Below, piece by piece: positions 1 to 7,460 of a stretch of 28,397 nt of DNA (position 1 is the first letter of the stretch; each line of letters starts with the position of its first letter). Under the pieces are notes generated by a model. It saw only the letters and a program-made list of their open reading frames with translations, was not told the DNA's origin and ran no database searches. The stretch lies in IMG/VR virus record IMGVR_UViG_3300027313_000035, positions 1 to 28,397 of that record, one strand, 5' to 3'. Position numbers and translations under genes: made by a program. Source of the DNA: a virus.

Positions 1-526
1 TACCAACTGCGGTGACAATCAGCTGCCCGCACGCGCGATAGAGCCCCCCAGGGCCAGCCGGGACGGTGTACCAGGGAGTTCCGGGTTGCCCCAGAGGAGG
101 CGAGGCCGTGCCGGGAAACGTCGCGACCAGCGTTGCGCTTGCCGGGGGCGCAAAGGTGCTCGGGGTTGCCGCTGCCCAGCTGCCGGGGTTGCCGGTGCCG
201 TCGACTGAAACCATCAGGCCGACCGGTTGCACGGTGCCGGTGATGGGCGTCCCTGTTCCGGTCATCGCCGCCCAGGTGCCGGGGTTGCCGGTGCCATCGA
301 CTGAGACCATCATGCCAAGCTTCTGCGGAGTGGCGCAGCCTGAACAGTTCGAGGGCGTCATGGTGGTGGCAGGGGCGTTCTGCGTGGTGGGCGGCGTAGC
401 GGGCTTCTGATGGGTGCGGATATACGCCGTTCCACCCGCTGCGGCGGCGAGGACGATTGCCCCGGCCGCGATCACCCGTTTCGGTTGTTCCTTCCAGGCC
501 TTATGCAGATTCCCAGATGCTGTCAT
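1..526 (-). CDS. Partial membrane-anchored repeat protein, probably a tail-fibre or adhesin-like protein; runs off the left edge
   Basis: An open frame starts at the ATG at 526-524 and has no stop before base 1, so about 175 residues are visible. A good Shine-Dalgarno sequence (AGAGGTGA, five bases upstream) sets the start. The N-terminus is short and basic, followed by a hydrophobic helix at about residues 18-36 (RVIAAGAIVLAAAAGG), which suggests a type II membrane anchor or uncleaved signal. A Pro/Thr-rich linker follows, then two copies of a motif reading VSVDGTGNPG with a Trp close behind, spaced 32 codons apart. The last visible part (LVATFPGTASPP onward) resembles the beta-rich jelly-roll ends of phage fibre proteins, a weak match by eye. 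It lies 30 bases after the tailspike stop, so it is probably in the same operon. I do not recognise the family. Function is inferred from position only. Confidence 0.75.
   Translation of the reverse strand, partial: MTASGNLHKAWKEQPKRVIAAGAIVLAAAAGGTAYIRTHQKPATPPTTQNAPATTMTPSNCSGCATPQKLGMMVSVDGTGNPGTWAAMTGTGTPITGTVQPVGLMVSVDGTGNPGSWAAATPSTFAPPASATLVATFPGTASPPLGQPGTPWYTVPAGPGGLYRACGQLIVTAVG
174..316. repeat. Two 47-bp near-identical direct repeats inside the partial gene
   Basis: Bases 174-220 and 270-316 match at nearly every position with an offset of exactly 96 bases (32 codons). The repeat therefore stays in frame and encodes the duplicated VSVDGTGNPG motif. Differences are mostly single bases such as cgt/cga and gaa/gag. 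The high DNA identity suggests a fairly recent internal duplication. Confidence 0.8.
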
Positions 527-556
527 CTTCGTCACCTCTCACTTTAAGTTGTGGGC

Positions 557-3127
557 TTACTTATGCTCGCCAAGGATGGGGCCTGACTGCCTTCGATCCT
601 GCCTTCGCTCCTGCCTTCGCTCCTGCCTTCGCTCCTGCCTTCGCTCCACGCGGTTCCCTCTCCCGCCGCCCCCTCTCCTGCTGGTCACCGTGCATGTGCA
701 GCTGCCGGTCGCATCCGGTGTGTTGCTGCAATAGCCAAGGGTGTTTGCGGAGGCCCAGCAGCTGAGATGGTTCACCGTTGGAGTTCCGCTGGGCGTGAGA
801 AGTCGTGAAACCGCGATGTTATTGATCGTGGCTATATCGGGTACATACTGCATATATGCGATCTTCATCGGACTCGTGGATGTGCTGAACTGGAATCCAC
901 CATCAGCCAGCGCCGCCAGGTTGCACCTGATCGCATAAGTGACATAGGTTGTGGATGGCCCGGTGCAGGAAAGGTCCGGTGATGTTTGACCGATGTTAGG
1001 ACCACCGGAGGTGTTGCCAACCGTGATCCTTCCAGTCCCGGTGCCGCCGCAGGCCGCGACGATAAAAAACGTGCCGCTGGTCTTCGGGACATTGCCACCG
1101 GCCCAGAAACCGAGATAGCCGCCTACGTTGTTTGCGCCGTAATAGAGATTCGAAAACTGGTGCAGCCACTGCGAGGCTGGCATGAAGAGATAGCGCCCCG
1201 TGGGGTTACCTGTGCTGCTCACAGCTTCATAGCCGACATACTCCCCGGTGGTTTGGTCGATGATCATGTCTTCGGGGAAAAATTGAAAGTCGTCACGCGA
1301 GTAGCCCGATGACCGCAGGTTCAACGCTCCCGCATTTCCATCGGCGAACGAGTCACCGTTCATCTCGCCTGCTACATAGGGTCTTCGGATCACCAGGGGT
1401 GAAAAGGAGGTGTTGGTCGGATTCCCCTTGTAGGCGTTCCCCGCATTTATGGACGACTTCACATCGTTGTTGCGGCCTCCGTTGATAGCTGAACCGCCGC
1501 CGCCCGTGACGTGGTTGTTGTACCCATCTAAATTCAAAGTTCCCCACTGACAGTTCTCGCAATAAATGCTGCTGCCGTCCAGGTAAGCCGGATTAGTGCC
1601 TAACCCCATGTTGAGAGTTCGCAGATGTGCGTCGTTCGAATTGAAGCGGTAGCCGTAAGCTCCACTGCTCGGCTGGCACTCTTGCTCCACGGTGTCAACG
1701 GTCAGATGATCAGGTGAGAATTCCCCGGCGACAACCAGGTTCAAAAAATCCAGTCCATTCGCACCGCAGATCTGAAGCGATCTCCACATCCCAAAAAGCC
1801 CGTCGTACACAATTACCGGATTGGTCGACTGGATCATCATGTGATCCCAGGTCTGGAGATCCTGATTGCAGATGCCCTGGTAAGAATTCTTATCTGCGCA
1901 GGCGGCAACGACACCAAAGCTCAGACGCCAGATGTTCACGTTCTTGGCCACCAAACCGTATGGCGCAGCCGATTGCCAGTAGATCCCAACGGAGTTGTTC
2001 TGCCCCACGATGCCGGTGCTCGAATTCATCGCCCCGGAGACGCTGCTGATGTTGATGTTCTCCATCGTTGGGTACGATCCATTGCCGCTCGCGTGGGCCG
2101 CAGGAAGCCAGTTGGAGCTATTGCCATCGGTTCGGTCCCACACGATGGCTCCATTGCCCACCGTCTGGAGAGGTGGGTAGCCGTTTATGCCGATGGTGGC
2201 GTGAGCGCCGCTGACTGAGGTGCTTGCGGCGGTGGCCAGCTGCGGAGGGTTGTTGAACCATGGAGCAGCTGCTCCTCCTGCTTGAGTCCAGCAATACGGA
2301 ATTGAGGCAATCGTCGTAACGAGCGGCGCACCGCCCGCACCAGCGCCATTCACCTGGATTTGCTGCCCGACATCCCCGCAAAAGATCTGCCCATTCTTCG
2401 TGTTCAGCTGTGTACTTCCCGCCGTCATGCTGGCATCGTCAAACGCGCGGCCTATGATGCGGTGCGGGTGCTGATTGCTGCCAGAGGAAGAGACATCGAC
2501 GCTGTCATCGACTATGAGCGCGAGATCCTTGAAATACATCGTGCCCCACATGTTGAACGGGACCACCGTGGGATCCGAAACGCGAATGATGTCTTGCCCT
2601 GGCTGGCCCTTGATGATGGTGCTGCCCCACCAGAGCCCCGTCTGCGATGGCTGTCCCACCAGGGGAACGCCGTTGTATTCCAGCGGGCTCGTCAGGTAGC
2701 AGCCATGCGGAAAGTAAACGGCGGGCGGTGCGCTATTAACACTGGAGCAGCTGCCACCGGCACCGCAGCTGGCCGTGGCCGCAGCCGCTGCATTCATCGC
2801 CCCCATGATCGCGTCATGGTCATCGACGGTGCAGTCGCCCTTGGCATCGTAAGGCGGGGCCATCACATTGAATTGCGAGTTCACGCTCGAGATCGTTGTG
2901 TTGATGATGGAGTTCGGGCCCTGCATCGTGCCGGTGTACTGCGGATTGTTGGTCGGCAGGCCTCCGCTTCCGCTTCCGTTCCCGGTGATGCAGATATTGT
3001 CTTTCGGACTGTAAGACGCACCGGTTGTGTTGCAGCTAGGCATCGGCCAGCGGATCTGCGTGTTCGGGTTGATCTGCGCGGCTCCGGTCGTCGCTAGAAG
3101 GCTAAGGGTGAACAATACAGATCGCAT
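557..3127 (-). CDS. Tailspike with pectate-lyase-like beta-helix domain and N-terminal signal-like sequence
   Basis: This 856-residue protein probably binds or cleaves a surface polysaccharide of the host. Residues 91-150 fit the start of the Pectate_lyase_3 beta-helix fold: YDAKGDCTVDD followed by an Ala-rich helix and VYFPHGCYL. The long Asn/Gly/Ser-rich middle is compatible with a right-handed beta-helix. Two features are odd for a virion tailspike. The N-terminus (MRSVLFTLSLLATTGAAQ) looks like a Sec signal peptide with an Ala-x-Ala-like cleavage site near residue 17. The chain also has 21 cysteines by my count. The C-terminus reaches a Cys-rich end (GYCSN...CTCT) and then continues into a very basic tail made of ERRQ repeats. 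A Shine-Dalgarno sequence AGGAGA lies eight bases before the ATG. The start overlaps the previous gene by 26 bases. The beta-helix call is by motif only; no catalytic residues were assigned. Confidence 0.8.
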   Translation of the reverse strand: MRSVLFTLSLLATTGAAQINPNTQIRWPMPSCNTTGASYSPKDNICITGNGSGSGGLPTNNPQYTGTMQGPNSIINTTISSVNSQFNVMAPPYDAKGDCTVDDHDAIMGAMNAAAAATASCGAGGSCSSVNSAPPAVYFPHGCYLTSPLEYNGVPLVGQPSQTGLWWGSTIIKGQPGQDIIRVSDPTVVPFNMWGTMYFKDLALIVDDSVDVSSSGSNQHPHRIIGRAFDDASMTAGSTQLNTKNGQIFCGDVGQQIQVNGAGAGGAPLVTTIASIPYCWTQAGGAAAPWFNNPPQLATAASTSVSGAHATIGINGYPPLQTVGNGAIVWDRTDGNSSNWLPAAHASGNGSYPTMENINISSVSGAMNSSTGIVGQNNSVGIYWQSAAPYGLVAKNVNIWRLSFGVVAACADKNSYQGICNQDLQTWDHMMIQSTNPVIVYDGLFGMWRSLQICGANGLDFLNLVVAGEFSPDHLTVDTVEQECQPSSGAYGYRFNSNDAHLRTLNMGLGTNPAYLDGSSIYCENCQWGTLNLDGYNNHVTGGGGSAINGGRNNDVKSSINAGNAYKGNPTNTSFSPLVIRRPYVAGEMNGDSFADGNAGALNLRSSGYSRDDFQFFPEDMIIDQTTGEYVGYEAVSSTGNPTGRYLFMPASQWLHQFSNLYYGANNVGGYLGFWAGGNVPKTSGTFFIVAACGGTGTGRITVGNTSGGPNIGQTSPDLSCTGPSTTYVTYAIRCNLAALADGGFQFSTSTSPMKIAYMQYVPDIATINNIAVSRLLTPSGTPTVNHLSCWASANTLGYCSNTPDATGSCTCTVTSRRGGGGRGNRVERRQERRQERRQERRQDRRQSGPILGEHK
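588..647. repeat. Five tandem 12-bp units at the 3' end of the tailspike gene
   Basis: Five head-to-tail copies of TGCCTTCGCTCC (plus strand) occupy 588-647; the copy at 588-599 has one change (GATCC for GCTCC). Read on the minus strand they encode ERRQ four times and DRRQ once. Because 12 bp is four codons, gain or loss of units keeps the frame. Confidence 0.92.
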
Positions 3128-3665
3128 CGATTCTGTCTCCTAACTGGGCTTGGAAATTCAGTGTGATCACTTGCCCGTTCAGCGTGTAACTGTTCCATGG
3201 AGGGTTCAGGTTGGCGCGCATGAGCAGGCCGTTGTAGCTCACGCCTACAACGATTCCAGGCGCGTTGAAGACATTGCCGGGCAGGCTCCCCGTACACGGC
3301 AGATATTGAATTCCACCTGGCTGGTATCCCATCGGCTGCACCAATTGCACCGCCTGGCTCAGATCGACGGTGCCCGATCCTGTGAATTGATAGTTGCCGC
3401 ACTGGACGACGTTCTGGTTCTGATCGAGCACCGCGACCTCATAGAAGGTGCCCTGCGGCGTGATCACGTCATTGCCGTACAGCTGCACCGAGAGCGGCGT
3501 GGATCCCTGCTGCGGGCCCACCAGCTGCGGCACCCCGGCGTCGGCCAGCATCGAGCCTGGCACCGAAGGCTGTATCGGCCCGAAGCCGCACAGCGTGATG
3601 CGCAGGTAGCCTGCGCTCTCACTGCCGCCGACAATCGATTCGAGATTTGCAGTCAGCGTGATCAT
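3102..3665 (-). CDS. Predicted tail protein, beta-rich, immediately upstream of the tailspike gene
   Basis: The protein begins MITLTANLESI and has 187 residues. The ATG at 3665 overlaps the stop of the hydrolase-like gene as ATGA, which favours this start over the upstream one at 3677. The sequence alternates short hydrophobic strands with Gly/Pro/Asn turns (LRITLCGFGP, VQLYGNDVITPQGTFYEVAVLDQNQNVV). This pattern is common in the carbohydrate- or adaptor-binding domains of phage fibres and baseplate-like proteins. The 3' end overlaps the tailspike start by 26 bases, so the two are probably translated together. It may link the tailspike to the virion. The family is not recognised with certainty. 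Confidence 0.75.
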   Translation of the reverse strand: MITLTANLESIVGGSESAGYLRITLCGFGPIQPSVPGSMLADAGVPQLVGPQQGSTPLSVQLYGNDVITPQGTFYEVAVLDQNQNVVQCGNYQFTGSGTVDLSQAVQLVQPMGYQPGGIQYLPCTGSLPGNVFNAPGIVVGVSYNGLLMRANLNPPWNSYTLNGQVITLNFQAQLGDRIDAICIVHP

Positions 3666-4066
3666 TTGTAGAACCACACCGGCCCGATGTGTGCGCTGCG
3701 CGGGTGATCGTCAGGCCTCTCGATCACTTCGTTCTGAAACCAGTCCTCGATCCTCCGGCCAGGATCCACGTAGAACAGCGCGCCGCCGGTCAGATCCGTC
3801 ACGTCCACCCGCGTATAGACGTCGTCAATACGCGCAAGGAATGCCCGCACATTGCCGGTGCGTAGATTGAGTATTTCCTTGGTATAGACGTTGGCTTTCT
3901 TCTCCGGTGCGCGCTGCACCACCTCGGTCCAGTCGCCCCAACCGGCCATCACGCGATTCCTCAAAACATGAGCCACAGCCAGCATGTTGTTCAACCCGCC
4001 GTACCGCTGTGCTTCCTCAATCGAGAACCGCGCCATCTGCGCGCGTGTGTAGTGGTCAAGTGTCAC
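3662..4066 (-). CDS. SleB-like cell-wall hydrolase candidate
   Basis: This 134-residue protein resembles, at motif level, the Hydrolase_2/SleB family of peptidoglycan hydrolases. The segment EEAQRYGGLNNMLAVAHVLRNRV (residues about 17-39) matches the family's E-A-x(n)-G-x-x-A-V-A-x-V-I-x-N-R-V core. The C-terminal part (GALFYVD...W...HIGPVWFYK) matches the usual G-A-x-x-F/Y and I-G-x-x-x-F-Y-x ending. The start is GTG at 4066, overlapping the stop of the small basic gene as GTGA. If the family is right, it cleaves peptidoglycan and could be the endolysin or a virion-associated lysin. Its place between ejection proteins and tail genes fits a virion role. It has no signal peptide or membrane segment. 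The assignment is moderate and rests on two short motifs. Confidence 0.6.
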   Translation of the reverse strand: MTLDHYTRAQMARFSIEEAQRYGGLNNMLAVAHVLRNRVMAGWGDWTEVVQRAPEKKANVYTKEILNLRTGNVRAFLARIDDVYTRVDVTDLTGGALFYVDPGRRIEDWFQNEVIERPDDHPRSAHIGPVWFYK

Positions 4067-4266
4067 TTCCCTGCCTTTGCTTTGCGCCGTCGCGCCACGG
4101 TCTTCGCCGCTTTCGCGAACGCGGCCTTCTTGGCCCGCGCGCCGCCAGCGTTCAGACCGGCCTTGATTTTTTTCGGAGTGGCTTTCCCGAAGCTGCCCTT
4201 GGTGCCGCGCCGTTCCATCGAAGCGTTCGCGCGTTGAAAAAAGTTCTTCTTCTTTTTCGTCGCCAT
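4063..4266 (-). CDS. Small Lys/Ala-rich basic protein
   Basis: This 67-residue protein (MATKKKKNFF to RRRKAKAGK) is mostly Lys, Arg, Ala and Gly. Its ATG at 4266 shares a base with the preceding stop (TGATG), and GGGGAGG lies just upstream, so the start is well supported. The middle reads ASMERRGTKGSFGKATPKK, a layout seen in small basic phage proteins of unknown role. The high charge suggests binding to DNA or to an acidic virion protein. A compositionally similar small protein is encoded at 14612-14791. Both end in an RRRKA-type cluster, though they do not align well elsewhere. Confidence 0.75.
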   Translation of the reverse strand: MATKKKKNFFQRANASMERRGTKGSFGKATPKKIKAGLNAGGARAKKAAFAKAAKTVARRRKAKAGK

Positions 4267-5102
4267 CAGAGTGCCCTCCCCAATTTGATTTGCCGGTAGC
4301 TTTGGAGCGTGGCCCGATAGAACGCCGCAGCCTCGCCCGTGGGCGGGCCGAAGGCGCGATCCACCTCCTGCTCGGTGAGAATCTCGGCGGCGATCAGCAC
4401 CAGCATCGCGGTGCGCCAGCCTCTGTATTTCTCCTTGATCGCCACCCCGTGCTCGTCGAAGCGCATCAGCGACCACTCGGGCCCGTAGGGCTCCTGCAGC
4501 GAGGTGATCGTCTTGCGCACCTTGCGCCGCATCCGGCAGGCCGCGTAGTTCTCGCTGATCCGATCCTTCTGCGCCTGGCTCTTGGCCTCGGCCAGCTCGA
4601 CCAGGTAGCCCTCGTCGTCCATCTCCTGCGGAGCCACCCAGGCGTTCACCCCTACCAGCCCTGCGGTCGTCCAGTTATTCAGCCAAAGCCGCGCGTGGGG
4701 ACTCTCCTCGTCACGCGCATCCACACCGGCCGACCGCAGTTTCCGCATAACTGCACTCGGGTGCAGGATGTTGACCATCCGGCGCTTTTCGGCTTCCTCG
4801 CCTTCCCAGCGTGCCTGACCATCCAGATGCTGGGCCTTCGCCTTGGCGCAGTTCTTCGCATAGAGCTCAAGGTTCTCCTCCACCCACTCGGCCGGGTTGT
4901 GCTGCAGCTTGTCGAGGTAGCCGCGCATCTTCAGGAGCTCGAGCCGCCGGTCATGGAACTCGGGCCGGTCCATCTCCCGGTCGAATGCGTCCCAGTCGCG
5001 GCCGGCGGCTTCTTCCGGTTTCGCGGCCTCGCGCGCCAGCACCGGATCGTAGCGGAAGTTCGGCGCTGACTGGTGCTCGAGCGGGATGATGATGTTCGGC
5101 AT
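4266..5102 (-). CDS. Hypothetical phage protein in the virion gene cluster
   Basis: This 278-residue soluble protein is rich in charged residues and predicted helix. The ATG at 5102 directly abuts the TAA of the upstream internal virion protein. The N-terminal third (REAAKPEEAAGRDWDAFD onward) is acidic. Residues about 190-200 are strongly basic (RMRRKVRKT). The C-terminal part (YRGWRTAMLVLIAAEIL) is an amphipathic or hydrophobic helix. No signal peptide, Cys cluster or catalytic motif is visible. Position suggests a structural or assembly protein. I do not recognise the family. Confidence 0.75.
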   Translation of the reverse strand: MPNIIIPLEHQSAPNFRYDPVLAREAAKPEEAAGRDWDAFDREMDRPEFHDRRLELLKMRGYLDKLQHNPAEWVEENLELYAKNCAKAKAQHLDGQARWEGEEAEKRRMVNILHPSAVMRKLRSAGVDARDEESPHARLWLNNWTTAGLVGVNAWVAPQEMDDEGYLVELAEAKSQAQKDRISENYAACRMRRKVRKTITSLQEPYGPEWSLMRFDEHGVAIKEKYRGWRTAMLVLIAAEILTEQEVDRAFGPPTGEAAAFYRATLQSYRQIKLGRAL

Positions 5103-7460
5103 TTACTGTTGCTCCTCCGATTGACTGAGCAGCTGCTGCATCTGTTGCTGCTGCTCTGGTGACAATGGTTGCTCTTGCTGCGGTCGTTGCATTCCGCGTG
5201 AAGCCTCGAGGATCGTGCGTGCGATCAGCGGCGCGTAGATCTTCGGACTCACATCGTTCTTCGCGGCGTAAGAAACCAGCTTGCCGATCTGCGAATCGTT
5301 CATCGCGATCCGCATCGCCTGGCGGGCAGTGAAGTTGGCCGCGCCAGCGCCTAGACCCACGGCAGCGCCCAGATGCCAGTGGCCACCGAGAGAGCCCAGC
5401 AGACCGCCAGTGAACATGCCCTTGCCCATCATCTTGCTGGCTTCATCAATCGTGTTGCGGAGGACACTCTGACCGGCACGATTGAACTCCGCGTTGTTGA
5501 GCATCGAATGCATCTCTTTGAAATGCACTTCGGCATCCGGCCCCATCAGGCGCGTGAGATCTGCGCGGTTGGCATCCTTCGAAAGAAACTGCTCAAGGCC
5601 TCGGAGATTGCCGCGCATCATGCGTGGCAAGCCCTTCGTGGTGTTGGCGACGGTGACGCCGTTGTGCGCCCGCTCCTGAAATGCATCGAGCGCCTGGAGG
5701 AACTTGACGTCTGGCGTGACGGACTTCATGGCGTCGTAGTAGGGCCGTGAAATCGGCGTCGACTCAAGCAGCTTGTCGATATCGCCGTTGGCCTTGTTGA
5801 AGCGGTCCTCCGCAGCTTTGTGGGCCTCGTCGTCAAGACGTGTATTTGACATGTCGGCCTTGGCGTCGTTCACGGTGTTCTTCAATCTTTCGAACTCGCC
5901 GTCACTGGCGTCGTTCAGTGCGTCGTAGGCTGGCCGCAATCTGGCCTGCAGCGCATCGGCGACCATGCCGGGCGTCTGCAAATGCTCGATGCCCTGCGTG
6001 GGATCGATCAGAGGAACATGACCCTGATAGCCGGGGGCCTGGGCGTATTTGGTGTAGTGCATGTTCAGCTGGTCGGAGAGATCCTTGTGCAGGTTGACGT
6101 AGGCTTCCTGATCGGTAGGCGACATCTCTCTCCACTCGGGCCCGCTCATCACTTGCTCGAGGTGGTTCTTCCACTGGATGGCTTCCAGCGGATCCTGCGT
6201 GCTCATGGTGGCGGTGCCGGGCCTGCCAGCTGTAGATACCCTCTCCGCTTCGCCGGGCGCTCCTGAGGTCATGTAGGCCGGTGTAGCGCGCATCTGTGCG
6301 CGTTCGGGAATCGTCTTCGCGGTCGATCCCAGGGCCCTCGTCGTCTCCGGTGCAGGCTCCATGCCTGGAACGCCGCTCGTGGCCGTGCGCGGGAATGGCT
6401 GCGCCTGCTGCACCATGCCAATCGGCCTCTCCGTCGTCGGCACGTCAAGGCTGAACGTAGTGGGTTCGATGGGGGTAGCTTCCGGCGCAGGCAGCATGGG
6501 CGTGTTGAACGGCGAATAGCGCGCGGCCGCGCTCGTCGCCATGTTGAGTTTGTTGACGGCGGTCTGATAGGCCTTCTGCGCATATTTGCGAACCACACCG
6601 GCATTGAATGCCTGCTGCTTGGCCTGCATCGCGGGAGCGGGCGTGTCAGCCGATTCCACCAGCCGCCCGGTGTCGCCCATCTGCGAGGCCAGGACCGGCG
6701 ATTCCTCCCCAACCATGCTCGCGGCCTTCGGGCCCACCCGCTCCAGATAATTCGCCAGCGGCTTCGCGGCCCACCGTACCGCTGGCGGCAGAGCAGTCTC
6801 GAGCGCAGCTGTGATCTCAGCCTGCGTTTTCCCCGTGGAGACTGCTTGTCCAACATCGCCGCCGGTCTTCACAAATTCCTGCCCGCCGCCCATCGCGCCG
6901 GATTTCACGGCGTTCAGACCGATGCGCAGAGCCTTGCCCAGATAGGGCACCTTGCGAATGGTGTCGGAGATCTGCTGGGCCTGCTTCAGCTTCTCGGTGA
7001 CGCCCATCGCATCCCCGGCCTTGCCCAGCATGCCCAGAATCTCGTCGGCCTTGAACATATCCCCGACTTCTGCGGCGGCGGCTGGAGCCATCGCGAATTC
7101 GCCGACCGCTTCCGCGCCTTTGCCTATTCCCTGCATGACTCCATGAGTGGGTCTTGCAGCCGCGCGCATTACCGCATCCTCGCCCTGATTCCCTACTGCT
7201 CTCCGCGCCATCTTGTCGACGCCCGCCACCGTCTGCTCCGCACCGGCCCCGATACCGGCCAGCAGATTGACCGGTGCGCCGATGATGTAGTGCTTCTGCA
7301 GCCATTGATCGAGATAATCTTCGTGCGGCGGTGTGTCCGGCGGCGGTGGTGGTTTCTGGACAAAGCCACCAGAGAGATCTATGTCCCCGCCGCCAGCTGG
7401 CGGTGTTGGCTGCTTCGGAACGAATCCACCCGAAAGATCGATTGGTTGCTGTCCGTTCAT
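5103..7460 (-). CDS. Large internal virion (DNA-ejection-type) protein
   Basis: This 785-residue protein is the last and largest of three consecutive ejection-type genes, an order that recalls the internal core proteins of short-tailed phages (T7 gp14-gp15-gp16, P22 gp7-gp20-gp16). That comparison rests on position and composition, not homology. The N-terminus carries two copies of IDLSGGFV (residues 7-14 and 27-34), each followed by a Lys and a Pro-rich linker. The middle is Ala-rich helix. Near the C-terminus a Gly/Ala-rich hydrophobic stretch (LLGSLGGHWHLGAAVGLGAG) could insert in a membrane. The protein ends in a Gln-rich tail (PEQQQQMQQLL). Its ATG overlaps the previous stop as ATGA. No lysozyme or peptidase motif is visible. 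Confidence 0.75.
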   Translation of the reverse strand: MNGQQPIDLSGGFVPKQPTPPAGGGDIDLSGGFVQKPPPPPDTPPHEDYLDQWLQKHYIIGAPVNLLAGIGAGAEQTVAGVDKMARRAVGNQGEDAVMRAAARPTHGVMQGIGKGAEAVGEFAMAPAAAAEVGDMFKADEILGMLGKAGDAMGVTEKLKQAQQISDTIRKVPYLGKALRIGLNAVKSGAMGGGQEFVKTGGDVGQAVSTGKTQAEITAALETALPPAVRWAAKPLANYLERVGPKAASMVGEESPVLASQMGDTGRLVESADTPAPAMQAKQQAFNAGVVRKYAQKAYQTAVNKLNMATSAAARYSPFNTPMLPAPEATPIEPTTFSLDVPTTERPIGMVQQAQPFPRTATSGVPGMEPAPETTRALGSTAKTIPERAQMRATPAYMTSGAPGEAERVSTAGRPGTATMSTQDPLEAIQWKNHLEQVMSGPEWREMSPTDQEAYVNLHKDLSDQLNMHYTKYAQAPGYQGHVPLIDPTQGIEHLQTPGMVADALQARLRPAYDALNDASDGEFERLKNTVNDAKADMSNTRLDDEAHKAAEDRFNKANGDIDKLLESTPISRPYYDAMKSVTPDVKFLQALDAFQERAHNGVTVANTTKGLPRMMRGNLRGLEQFLSKDANRADLTRLMGPDAEVHFKEMHSMLNNAEFNRAGQSVLRNTIDEASKMMGKGMFTGGLLGSLGGHWHLGAAVGLGAGAANFTARQAMRIAMNDSQIGKLVSYAAKNDVSPKIYAPLIARTILEASRGMQRPQQEQPLSPEQQQQMQQLLSQSEEQQ

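Noticed and set aside
66-410. A 114-residue plus-strand frame at the left edge
   Set aside because: The minus strand has a start with a strong Shine-Dalgarno site, an N-terminal membrane helix and in-frame repeats, so the plus-strand frame is most likely a shadow.
588-647. CRISPR array
   Set aside because: The 12-bp units are directly tandem with no spacers.
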